A stretch of DNA of 8,668 nt from RUG023 sp900315435 (lineage in GTDB: Bacteria; Spirochaetota; Spirochaetia; Sphaerochaetales; Sphaerochaetaceae): positions 1-8,668 of the forward strand of contig CADAJJ010000072.1 in assembly GCA_902788205.1 (NCBI GenBank), in the 5' to 3' direction. How positions within the stretch are numbered: position 1 is the stretch's first letter; each line of letters opens with the position of its first letter. A program made the translations under genes and the position numbers. This document shows positions 1 to 7,127 of the stretch, one piece after another. The notes below the pieces were generated by a model. It ran no database searches. It saw nothing but the letters and a program-made list of their open reading frames with translations, and was not told where the DNA came from.

Positions 1-108
1 ACCAAACACCTCCATACAAACACGAACGTCGATTCGTTGGCAACCATTTCTGATGGCCCAACCAAGCATTCCCCAAAAAGGACATGCGCTGACCCCGGAG
101 GCCTGTGA
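1..108 (+). CDS. 3' end of an unidentified ORF entering from the left edge
   Basis: A plus-strand frame is open from base 1 and stops at TGA 106-108, giving about 35 residues that end in ...CADPGGL. I recognise no family. The only support for its being coding is context: its stop overlaps the GTG at 105 as GTGA, a common arrangement of coupled genes, and the GGAGG at 97-101 lies just before that GTG. Another plus frame and a minus-strand frame are also open here, so the frame choice is uncertain. Confidence 0.22.
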   Translation, partial: TKHLHTNTNVDSLATISDGPTKHSPKRTCADPGGL

Positions 109-347
109 GAAAACAGATCCCGAAGTTCTCCACGTATCCGGCTTGGCCCTTCGCGGCGGCAGTTCCACACGCCATCCCGCCTGCAACCGAAACGTGCAGG
201 GACAATCAAACCACTGATTACTGTGTTTCCTCTGATATATGCGAATGGTTCCGCAAAGGACGAGACGCTCTTGCCATCAGACGAGAAGCAATCTTCTCCC
301 CAAAAGGATGGAAACAGCCTGAAGATTGCGATTTCACTTATACATAA
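105..347 (+). CDS. Small hypothetical protein, 80 aa, cysteine-containing
   Basis: This GTG-started ORF of 80 residues is of unknown function. GGAGG at 97-101 lies 3 bases before the start, which is close for a Shine-Dalgarno site. The first part is rich in proline and alanine. The second part is more protein-like, with several cysteines (in CRDNQ, DYCVS and DICEW) and a basic stretch, EWFRKGRDALAIRREA. The spaced cysteines could suggest metal binding, but no complete zinc-finger pattern is visible. I see no membrane segment or signal peptide. It overlaps the preceding ORF by GTGA and is followed after 14 bases by another SD and ATG, as in a compact phage-like or accessory operon. A minus-strand frame is also open across this stretch (about 1-347), so the coding strand is not certain. 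I cannot assign a family. Confidence 0.42.
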   Translation: MRKQIPKFSTYPAWPFAAAVPHAIPPATETCRDNQTTDYCVSSDICEWFRKGRDALAIRREAIFSPKGWKQPEDCDFTYT

Positions 348-361
348 TCAGAGGAAAGCCA

Positions 362-374
362 ATGTCTGTCAAAC
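362..374 (+). CDS. Start of a gene cut by the assembly gap
   Basis: GAGG at 351-354 lies 7 bases before ATG 362, an ideal Shine-Dalgarno spacing. Only MSVK and one further base are readable before the N run begins. The position, 14 bases after the stop of the 80-residue ORF, fits a next gene in the same operon. Nothing can be said about its product. Confidence 0.33.
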
Positions 375-431
375 NNNNNNNNNNNNNNNNNNNNNNNNNN
401 NNNNNNNNNNNNNNNNNNNNNNNNNNNNNNN
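375..431. other. Assembly gap (57 N)
   Basis: This is a run of 57 undetermined bases. A plus-strand gene start enters from the left and the minus-strand EAL gene enters from the right, so two genes converge on the gap and both lose their ends in it. The true length may differ from 57, and reading frames that appear to cross it are not meaningful. Confidence 0.98.
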
Positions 432-2905
432 TTGATGGTCACGCCAAGAATCTGGTAGAAATCCGTGCGCGGGACGGGAATCAGCACATGCAGGAACCAG
501 GCGTATCGGCCGTTTTCCGTCTTGCTCCGGAAATGACCGGTCAGCACCTGCTCCTCATTTTCCATCAAGCGGTTCCGCAACGAGGCGATGTCCATAAACG
601 CCAGGTAGCGGTCATGGTCCTGCGGATGCAGGAAATTCCTGCACCACGAATCAGCCGCCGACTGAATGCCCTTTACCTTGGCGTTGGGCCCCACCGGCTG
701 TTCCGCCAGGGAGGACTTCAGACCGGACACCGAGTCTTCCTTGAGATTGAAGAGCATGATGTCGTTGCAGATGTAGTAGAGATTGCTGAGATACGCCGCG
801 TTCTGTTGCTGGATATCGTTCCCGCTGATCTGGATGTACTGAATTCCCACTTGATAGATGTAGTGGTTCTGGCAATGGGCCACCACAGAACCGGTAAGCT
901 GCATGTAGTGGTCCCCAGAGGGATACGTGGCTATCTGCGGCCCGTCCAGTTTCCTGAGTTGCTGGTCGGCAAACTGCCTGTGGAAGGTATGGACAGGACT
1001 ATTTGTGGTGTTGAGCTTTTCCTCCCACATCCTCACGTCGTCGACATGATCCCGACTCAGCACCGCACGATATGCGGCATTCGTGAAGAGCAATCGCATC
1101 GTAGTCCCGTCATCCTCCACCACACACAGTGGGGAGTCGGTCTGGTAGTTGATTTTTCCCAGCGCATCGTAGTAATCCCGCCATGCCGGCTCCTCGATGG
1201 GAATCCGCTTCTTCTCGCAGTGCGGCTGGATCTCCTTGCCCGGCATCGGATGTCCGAAATAATATCCTTGGATCTTCTCGCAACCGATACTGCGCAGGTA
1301 CTGGTATTGTTCTTCGGTTTCCACCCCTTCAGCCAAGGTCTGGATACCGATGCGTTTCGCCATCCGGACAACGGATGCGATGATCGTCCTTGCCTTCTCG
1401 GAGGAGGTGGACAGAAAGCTCATGTCGATTTTCAGCACGTCGAAGGAGCAGTCTTTCAGGATGCCTAGCGACGAGTAGCCGACTCCGAAATCGTCCATCC
1501 AGACCTGATAGCCAAGCCGGTGAAAATCCTCGATTGCCCTGCCAATACTCTGCACGTCCTCGATGAAGGCGTTTTCCGTAATCTCGATATTGGCCAGCCC
1601 CTTGGAAACACCATATCTCCGGGTAAGGGCGGCAATCCGCCCTACAAGGTCGTCATGCTGGAAATCCTTGCGGGAAAGATTGACCGATACCGGCACGATG
1701 GGAATCTTCGTCTTGCTCAGCGCCTGGAAGTCCTTGCAAACCTGCTCGTACATGTACAGGTCCAACTGGTAGATTTGGCCGGTCTCCTCAAGGGCGGGAA
1801 TGAAGAGGCTTGGAGGGATGAACCCGAAGGTCGGGTCAATCCAACGTGCAAGCGCTTCCACCCCGCACAAGGTTTTCGCCATGGTACGCACGACTGGCTG
1901 GTAGGAGACATGGATCCACCCCTCTGCCATCGCCTGCGGAAAATGCTTGATCACATACTCTCTCAGCGAAGCTTTTTCCTTGATTTCCTTGTCGAAAAAC
2001 ACATATGTAGACTCGATTCTACCCTGAAGAGAGTTGCTGGCAAGCCTTGCGTAGTCGCAGGCAGTCACAAGCGAGACCGTTTCCGTGCAGTCCCCATAGA
2101 TGCCCACCTTCAAAGAAGGGCTGTTTCCGTTATGGAGCCGCCTGGCTTCGGAGAACATCCCCTCCAGTCGCTCTTCGATATGGTCCCGCTCCGCACAGAC
2201 TACGAAATGGTCGCTCTCGAACCGCGAGGACTGCTCCGCGCCAAAGTACCTGCGAAGGAGCTCTCCCAAGGACCTGAGCAGGGCATTCCCTTCCAGAAAA
2301 CCGTAGCGGCTGTTGAATGCCTTCAGATTGTTGCAATCCAGATACAGGATGACGGGGATCTTTCCCTCTGCCTTCATCTTCCGGATTGTCACAGGAACGT
2401 TCTTCAGGAATTGCGCCATGTTTGGCAGTCCTGTCAGGCTGTCATAGCCCTCGCGTTCGGAGGCAAGAAAGGCTTTCAACGGGACGCCAAGCATGTTCCC
2501 CGAATCCGGTTCATGGGAGAGCGCAGTAGTCTCATCCGAGTAGGAGATGACCATGAGCTGGGCCTGTCCTGCCATGAGACGGTTCCCGACTGCATGGATG
2601 ACATGGTAGTCGTCCTGATACTTGCTCTTGTTCCGGAACATCACGTCGAAGGTCCCGCCCTGCATCGCGAACTGGAAGAACGCATCGGAAATCCGCTTCG
2701 CGTCGTCCGGAAGGAAATAGCGGTACATGTCGGTCGACATCACCTGCAGCACCTCTTCGGGAGAATCATAGCCAAAAAGCTCCATAAATGCCTTGGAGCA
2801 CAAAAGAAGAACCGACTGATTGTCGACAAGCTGGAATATCGCGATAGGAACAGACAATTCCTGTAAAAAATTCCGAACCTCAGGGGAAAACTGGTACTGC
2901 CTCAT
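432..2905 (-). CDS. PAS-(degenerate GGDEF)-EAL cyclic-di-GMP phosphodiesterase, 3' end lost in gap
   Basis: This is a predicted cytoplasmic phosphodiesterase that cleaves c-di-GMP to pGpG; 824 residues are readable. Residues about 10-125 form a PAS-like sensor. Residues 150-305 are a GGDEF-fold domain whose active-site motif reads ESDHF (230-234), so cyclase activity is unlikely. Residues 325-560 are an EAL domain with its key residues intact: E350 (VEALARW), N409 (VNLS), E441 (EITE), D471-D472 (DDFG), K492, E526 (AEGVET) and Q546. Hydrolysis is therefore expected. Residues about 585-824 look like one or two further PAS-type domains, and the last is cut by the N run, so the C-terminus is unknown. 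No membrane segment is seen. I chose ATG 2905 because AGAGAGG lies about 8 bases upstream; an in-frame TTG at 2959 lacks a comparable site. It lies 152 bases downstream of the diguanylate cyclase on the same strand, so the two may be co-transcribed, or it may have its own promoter. Confidence 0.93.
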
Positions 2906-3057
2906 CTGCCAAGACCTCTCTGTCCCTTTGCCTGGAACTGACGATTCCTTCTTGTGCAAGGACTTTCAATGTCGTGTTGCTTTTTTACGGTGCATGCCAT
3001 ACCAAGCATATCACTTTCTTGTGAAGAAACAAATACCTATCCCGAAAAATGACTAGC

Positions 3058-4824
3058 CTAGCCAGGCTGGCCTTGGTGCGTATCGCCGGACATGGAGGTG
3101 ACGCTCCGGATCAACACGAAGAACACATCTCCGTAATGGGGGTCATGCACCAGACGCCGCATGCTGACAACGGGTTTCTCCACGCCTGCCTTTGTCAGGA
3201 CCCGATACTCCACGAACCCGTTGTAATACTGAAGCTTGCCGGAAGCCCCTTCGGGGTTCTCCCAAATGGTCGCTTCCACATGGTTCCTGTCGTCAGGATG
3301 GATCAGATTCTGATACTTGGCGTGCGAATAGTCCAGCAGATCATCAAAATCAGCACACCCTAGCAACGCAAGCAGCTCGTCGTTCGCGAACAGGATACGG
3401 CCTTCCGCATCCGTCTTCCTGACAAGCAGGGATCCGGGAATCCCGGCCGCCAACGTCTTGGAACTGAAGGCCAACGGTTCCCGTTTGATGTTGGACATCC
3501 TCGATTCGTAGTGCCTTGCGTCATGCTTTCCGCCGAGCTTGGAGGAATACAGGGCCTCATCGGCCAACGTCATCAGGCGGGAACAGTCCTTTGCCTGCGT
3601 CGGGTAATCCGCATATCCGGCGGAAACCGTGTAGGAGAAGGATTGGTCACCGACCGTCAGGTTCCGTTCCCCCTGGATCGCCTGCTCCACGATGTGCCGG
3701 CACTCCTCCGGCGTCCTGTCTTTGATGATGACACAGAACTCATCCCCGCCGGTTCTTCCTATCAGCGAATCCTTTGGAAAAGCATGACGCAGATGGACAG
3801 CCAAATCCTGCAGGGCGACATCCCCGGCCGCATGGCCGTACAAGTCATTCACCAGCTTGAAATCATCCAGATCCAGGAAGACCGCAGTCAGCATCATTTC
3901 CGGGTTGGCGCCGATAGCCCCTTCCAGCTGTTCCATAAAGCCGCCGCGGTTGGAAAGGCCTGTCAGCGAATCCATGGAGGCCAGCTTGTGGAGCGCCTCA
4001 TCATGCTCCTGGTTTTTCAGAAGCAGATAGGCGAGGAACAGGATCACCAAACCAGACAGGATCCCGCTGGTCAGCGTGAAAGAAAGTCTGTCCGAAGTCC
4101 AACCGCCTACCGGTTCCACATTCAGCGTCCACTTGCATCCGCCCACCTCGAAGGTATGGCCCGTCGGTGCTTGCAGCACTTCCCCTGCAGGACGAGAGGA
4201 TTCTATCTGGGTAAAAACCGACGAGAGAGGAGAAGTTGTCGTGTCAAGACAATAGTCGTATCCATAGGATTCCAAGCGGGTCAGCGTCTGGGCGTAGACA
4301 TCCGGCAATTTGATGGTGAGAATGGCGAATCCCCAAAAGTTCGGTCGTCCGTCCGCGTCGGCAATCACGACGGGATTGATGACCGCGACCACCCTGCCGC
4401 TATCCGGATGGAGAAACGGGCCGGCAAGGACCGGGGAATTCGTGTCCTTCGCATATTGGAAAAGTGGCCCGGAAGCAGATCCCAAAAGGTCAATGGGATG
4501 GTCATAGCCGTGAGAGACAACCCCGTCGGGAGCAAGCTCGATCTGAGCGAGGTAGTCTCTCATCAGAAGCCGCCTGGTACCTTCAAAATCATCAACGACT
4601 CCGTTCTTATCGATGATCCATTCCTTCAGGGTGTTGGAAATCGAGACCACATGGGAGAATTCTTTCTCCAACTCGTCGGCGTAGGCTTCCGTGATGTAGT
4701 CCGCCTTCTGCTGCTGGTTTGCGATATCGTGCCTGTAGGTGGACACGGACAGGACCACGATGCCGATGGTCATCGCGATGCCAATCCGAAGCAAGACATA
4801 TCTGTGCTTTCTCTGCAAATCCAT
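3058..4824 (-). CDS. Membrane CHASE-GGDEF-PAS diguanylate cyclase
   Basis: This 588-residue protein is predicted to make c-di-GMP from two GTP at the inner face of the membrane. Residues about 10-28 are a first membrane segment. Residues about 40-240 are an extracytoplasmic sensor resembling CHASE, with the typical ELAPDGVV stretch at 96-103. Residues about 249-269 are a second membrane segment. Residues 280-440 are a full GGDEF domain: DSLTGLSNR at 285-293, the metal-binding FLDLDDFK at 316-323, and GGDEF intact at 359-363. The product-inhibition I-site (RxxD) is absent; the matching positions read PKDS (350-353), so feedback inhibition at this site is not expected. Residues about 455-575 form a C-terminal PAS-like domain with the typical LIHPDDR. 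ATG 4824 is chosen because it precedes the first membrane segment and GGTGAT lies directly before it. A TTG at 4902 would add 26 residues, has no SD, and cannot be excluded. The ligand of the sensor is unknown. Confidence 0.92.
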   Translation of the reverse strand: MDLQRKHRYVLLRIGIAMTIGIVVLSVSTYRHDIANQQQKADYITEAYADELEKEFSHVVSISNTLKEWIIDKNGVVDDFEGTRRLLMRDYLAQIELAPDGVVSHGYDHPIDLLGSASGPLFQYAKDTNSPVLAGPFLHPDSGRVVAVINPVVIADADGRPNFWGFAILTIKLPDVYAQTLTRLESYGYDYCLDTTTSPLSSVFTQIESSRPAGEVLQAPTGHTFEVGGCKWTLNVEPVGGWTSDRLSFTLTSGILSGLVILFLAYLLLKNQEHDEALHKLASMDSLTGLSNRGGFMEQLEGAIGANPEMMLTAVFLDLDDFKLVNDLYGHAAGDVALQDLAVHLRHAFPKDSLIGRTGGDEFCVIIKDRTPEECRHIVEQAIQGERNLTVGDQSFSYTVSAGYADYPTQAKDCSRLMTLADEALYSSKLGGKHDARHYESRMSNIKREPLAFSSKTLAAGIPGSLLVRKTDAEGRILFANDELLALLGCADFDDLLDYSHAKYQNLIHPDDRNHVEATIWENPEGASGKLQYYNGFVEYRVLTKAGVEKPVVSMRRLVHDPHYGDVFFVLIRSVTSMSGDTHQGQPG

Positions 4825-4902
4825 ATCACCACGCAACCTATGAAGACGGAACCAGGCAAACGGTTTCCCCCGATTCAAATCAATAGTACGATACTCGCCC
4901 AA

Positions 4903-4998
4903 CTTTGGGAATCAGAGTTTTCGCACACTTCTGCGGCGTCACGCAGGCCGGCAAGATATCCGGGAGACCTTTTCGGGGCCCAATACAGATTTTTACGG
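4903..4998. other. Junction between the c-di-GMP locus and the prophage remnant
   Basis: This stretch of about 95 bases lies between the 5' end of the diguanylate cyclase and the first recognisable terminase codons. All frames were read on both strands and none gives a family I recognise. It should contain the upstream region of the cyclase gene, but no convincing -35/-10 pair was found. The point where terminase homology ends, near 4999, is where a recombination or assembly join is expected. Confidence 0.4.
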
Positions 4999-5571
4999 GA
5001 TGAAACCTCCTTTGTGCCGGTATTCCCGCCACGGGATGAAGACGACAAGCAGGTGATCCTCCCGTACTTCTGGGTGCCAGAGATCTTCGCGTGGGATGCG
5101 ACCATGTGCCCTACGACACTGAGGAGAAGGAAGGCATGCTGCATGCCACCGAGGGCAATGTCACCCATTATGGTTGGTATATCGAGAAATGCATCGAACG
5201 TCTCGGAGAGCGCTTCCATACCCGCAAGATCGCATTCGACCGCTGGGGAGCAGTCCAGATGGTTCAGAACTCGGAGAACATGGGCTTTACTGTCGTTCCC
5301 TTCGGACAGGGCTTTAAGGATATGAGCCCGCCTACAAAGGAGCTCATGAAGCTGACACTTGAGCAAAAGCTCGCACACGGCGGCCACCCGGTGCTCCGCT
5401 GGAATATGGATAACATCTTCATCCGTACTGACCCAGCCGGAAATATCAAAGCTGACAAGGAAAAATCTGCAGAAAAGATCGACGGAGCCATCGCCACTAT
5501 CATGGCGCTTGACCTGCGTCAATGACAACGGAGCTTCTGTCTATGATGACAGAGGAATTCTTTTTATCTGA
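4999..5571 (+). pseudogene. Phage terminase large subunit, C-terminal remnant with two frameshifts
   Basis: This is the C-terminal nuclease part of a phage large terminase, the motor/nuclease subunit that packages DNA into proheads. Three frames must be joined. The first, 4999-5082, gives FVPVFPP and ILPYFWVPE. The second, about 5082-5517, gives DHVPYD, LHATEGNV, IAFDRWGAVQM, VVPFGQGFKDMSPPTKEL and IDGAIATIMALD. The third, from about 5519, gives NDNGASVYDDRGILFI and its stop at 5569-5571. At both breaks a few residues usual in the family are missing: something like ENL between PE and DLRV, and RAIR between ALD and C. This suggests short out-of-frame deletions of roughly 10 and 11 bases. The whole ATPase half is absent upstream, so no packaging function is possible. 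The piece GTG 5091 to stop 5525 is open on its own but is only a fragment. It marks a prophage remnant next to the Fic gene. Confidence 0.85.
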
Positions 5572-5583
5572 TCGTCTCGTCTT

Positions 5584-5673
5584 TCCCTTACTATTCGCGC
5601 AAAATAAGGACATTTCTTGGCTATTACCTTATTTTATGCTATTATTTAAGGGAATTATAGCAGAGGTAAGGGA
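5584..5673. repeat. Phased TAAGG(G)A motifs across the Fic promoter, possible operator
   Basis: Five copies of a TAAGG(G)A core lie at near-even spacing: TCCCTTA 5584-5590 (inverted), TAAGGA 5605-5610, CCTTA 5627-5631 (inverted), TAAGGGA 5647-5653 and TAAGGGA 5667-5673. Centre-to-centre distances are about 20-21.5 bases, two helical turns. Two pairs form perfect inverted repeats: AAAATAAGG 5601-5609 with CCTTATTTT 5627-5635, and TCCCTTAC 5584-5591 with GTAAGGGA 5666-5673. The motifs cover the spacer between -35 and -10, the expected transcription start, and the ribosome binding site, as expected for a repressor site. That a protein binds here is inference. The last copy doubles as ribosome-binding sequence, so part of the pattern may be coincidence. 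Confidence 0.45.
5617..5645 (+). promoter_or_regulatory. Sigma-70-type extended -10 promoter of the Fic gene
   Basis: TTGGCT (5617-5622, 4 of 6 to the -35 consensus) is separated by exactly 17 bases from TATTAT (5640-5645, 5 of 6 to the -10). TG at 5637-5638 adds an extended -10 element. The region is clearly more AT-rich than its surroundings. Transcription would start near 5652, leaving a leader of about 22 bases before the Fic ATG. The gene therefore does not depend on the broken terminase upstream. Confidence 0.65.
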
Positions 5674-6729
5674 ATGAGAGACTTCAATTATTCGTCGATA
5701 AGGAATACAAAATGGGACTCAGAACTGTTAGGCCTCGTCGCTGCCATATATAAGGAAGCCGGCAAGCAGGAGGTGTTCTTAAAGCAAAGGCCGGAAGAGC
5801 TACAAAAGCTGGTAGAAATAGCAAAGATACAGAGTACGGAAAGTTCCAATGCCATCGAAGGAATTGTGACAACCCACACGCGCGTCCGTCAGCTGGTAGA
5901 AGAAAAAACGACTCCGAAAAACCGAAACGAACAGGAGATCGCAGGCTATCGGGACGTGCTTGGAATTATCCATGAGAGCTTTGACGCAATACCGATTACA
6001 CAGAATTATATTCTTCAGTTGCATAAGATTCTTTATAGCCATATGAACAACCCTGCAGCAGGACGTACAAAAACGGTTCAAAACTATATCAGTGCGACTT
6101 ATCCAAATGGACATACCGTGACTCTTTTCACGCCGCTTGCGCCCTACGAAACGCCGGAAGCGTTGGATACGATTTGCACGGAATATAATCGTGTGATTGG
6201 AAACATGGAACTGGAACCATTAATTGCTATCCCTGTTTTTATTCACGATTTCCTCTGCATCCATCCATTCAATGATGGAAATGGACGGATGAGCAGGCTG
6301 CTTACTACTCTCCTTCTCTACAGAAACGGCTTTTCTGTGGGTAAATATATTTCTTTGGAAGCAAAGATCGCTCAAAATAAAGATTTGTATTATGATGCGC
6401 TCGTTGCCTCTCAACATGGCTGGCATGAAGGAACGGACGATCCGATTCCATTCATCAAATATCTGCTTGGAACCATTCTGTCCGCCTATAAGGATTTTGA
6501 AGATCGTTTCGCACTTGTGGAAATTAAGCGCTCTGCGCTTGACATGGTACGCCTTGCCACGCAGAACAAGATCGGTCATTTCTCCAAGCAGGATATTCGG
6601 GAACTATGTCCTTCCCTCAGTGTGAGCTCCATAGAAGGCGCTTTGCGGAAGCTGGTTGAATCCGGTGAACTGGTAAGGGAAGGAAAAGGCAAAAATACCA
6701 GCTACCACATCCGTCAATGTGGTGGATGA
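5674..6729 (+). CDS. Fic family protein (class II AMPylator type) with C-terminal winged helix
   Basis: Fic enzymes usually transfer AMP from ATP to a hydroxyl side chain of a target protein. This 351-residue protein has a Fic_N-type N-terminal part with the inhibitory motif S58-xxx-E62-G63 (SNAIEG), which marks class II, where the glutamate blocks ATP binding until relieved. The Fic core carries HPFNDGNGRMSR at 197-208, matching HxFx(D/E)GNGRxxR, with catalytic H197 and R205/R208 present. TVTLFTP (148-154) fits the flap that positions the target. Residues about 290-345 (FSKQDIRELCPSLSVSS, then EGALRKLVESGELV) look like a winged helix, a possible DNA-binding domain. GAGG at 5663-5666 lies 7 bases before the ATG. 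The gene is AT-richer than its neighbours and has its own promoter, which suggests transfer. The last residues, about RQCGG, are read from flavin-reductase DNA, so the native C-terminus may have been replaced. The target is unknown. The enzyme looks complete and active. Confidence 0.93.
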   Translation: MRDFNYSSIRNTKWDSELLGLVAAIYKEAGKQEVFLKQRPEELQKLVEIAKIQSTESSNAIEGIVTTHTRVRQLVEEKTTPKNRNEQEIAGYRDVLGIIHESFDAIPITQNYILQLHKILYSHMNNPAAGRTKTVQNYISATYPNGHTVTLFTPLAPYETPEALDTICTEYNRVIGNMELEPLIAIPVFIHDFLCIHPFNDGNGRMSRLLTTLLLYRNGFSVGKYISLEAKIAQNKDLYYDALVASQHGWHEGTDDPIPFIKYLLGTILSAYKDFEDRFALVEIKRSALDMVRLATQNKIGHFSKQDIRELCPSLSVSSIEGALRKLVESGELVREGKGKNTSYHIRQCGG

Positions 6730-7060
6730 ATCGTGGCTTGCCAAGGCGGATAAAATGGGAACCATCTCCGGCAGCAAGGTTGACAAGTCCGAAGCTTTCG
6801 CCTGGACCATGGGCGAAAACGGCGCTCCCCTCATTGATGATGCAAAGGTGTCCATTGAATGCGAGGTAGACGGCAACTACGAGCTGGAGCACTTTGACCA
6901 CTTCATCTGCAAGATACTCGCGACCTATGCGGATGAGGCCGTCCTGAACGAGAAGGGCAAGATCGATTATCACACCTTTAAGCCCGTTCTCTTTGAGTTC
7001 CCGACCTATGAATACTTTGTGACTGGCGAGAAGGTCGGAAACTGCGGAAAGATGAATTGA
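6710..7060 (+). pseudogene. Flavin reductase family protein, N-terminal part missing
   Basis: This is the C-terminal part of an FMN-binding split-barrel flavin reductase (flavoredoxin-like), which uses NAD(P)H to reduce flavin. Recognisable stretches are SVNVVDESW, KMGTISGSKVDK, GAPLIDD, DEAVLNEKGKIDYHTF, PVLFEFPTYEY and GEKVGNCGKMN. About 116 residues remain against roughly 185-190 usual in the family, so the flavin-binding N-terminal half is gone. Homology starts at about 6710, inside the last codons of the Fic gene in another frame. GTG at 6719 could in principle start a 113-residue peptide, but it has no SD site. The end at 7060 looks native. It stands before a flavodoxin and other flavin proteins, which fits an original redox operon. 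A functional enzyme is unlikely. Confidence 0.8.
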
Positions 7061-7065
7061 CTTCA

Positions 7066-7099
7066 TACAAGACTCTGGTGATTACGCCGGAGTCTTGTA
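7066..7099 (+). terminator. Strong intercistronic hairpin, possible terminator
   Basis: TACAAGACTC (7066-7075) pairs perfectly with GAGTCTTGTA (7090-7099). The inner bases continue the stem (TGGTG with CGCCG, two G-U pairs) to an ATTA tetraloop at 7081-7084, for about 15 pairs in all. It starts 5 bases after the flavin reductase stop and ends 28 bases before the flavodoxin start. No run of T follows on either strand, so it does not fit a standard intrinsic terminator. It may be an eroded terminator, an attenuator, or an mRNA-stabilising hairpin. Confidence 0.5.
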
Positions 7100-7127
7100 C
7101 CCGTATCTGAAAAGGAGAAACATCCCA

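Noticed and set aside
338..431. Continuation of the EAL gene frame through the gap to a stop at 338
   Set aside because: The gap length is not reliable, so the residues after it cannot be taken as the true C-terminus. The flanking bases look like a plus-strand gene start.
326..1468. Plus-strand frame running across the N gap
   Set aside because: It crosses undetermined bases and is antisense to the EAL gene after the gap.
1520..2866. Long plus-strand open frame (448 codons) opposite the EAL gene
   Set aside because: It is antisense to a clear EAL/PAS protein and its translation shows no family features, so it is a by-product of codon use.
2906..3057. c-di-GMP (GEMM) riboswitch in the leader of the EAL gene
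   Set aside because: The 152-base spacer was read on the minus strand for the GEMM core. Only a weak GGATAGGTA-like piece is present, without the rest of the consensus. No convincing promoter or terminator was found there either.
4825..4902. Longer TTG start for the diguanylate cyclase
   Set aside because: There is no SD before 4902, and the added 26 residues precede a typical N-terminal membrane segment. The ATG at 4824 is preferred, though not proven.
4898..4909. CCCAA/TTGGG palindrome upstream of the cyclase gene
   Set aside because: The stem is five pairs with a two-base loop and no T run, too small to call a terminator or operator.
3511..5325. Plus-strand open frame of 604 codons
   Set aside because: Most of it is antisense to the diguanylate cyclase. 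Only the short part at 4999-5082 encodes real terminase sequence before the frameshift.
4875..5528. Minus-strand open frame of 217 codons
   Set aside because: It is antisense to the terminase remnant, which has clear family motifs on the plus strand.
7095..7127. Upstream in-frame TTG start for the flavodoxin
   Set aside because: It lies inside the hairpin stem, has no SD, and adds residues before the first strand. ATG 7128 has AAAGGAG upstream.
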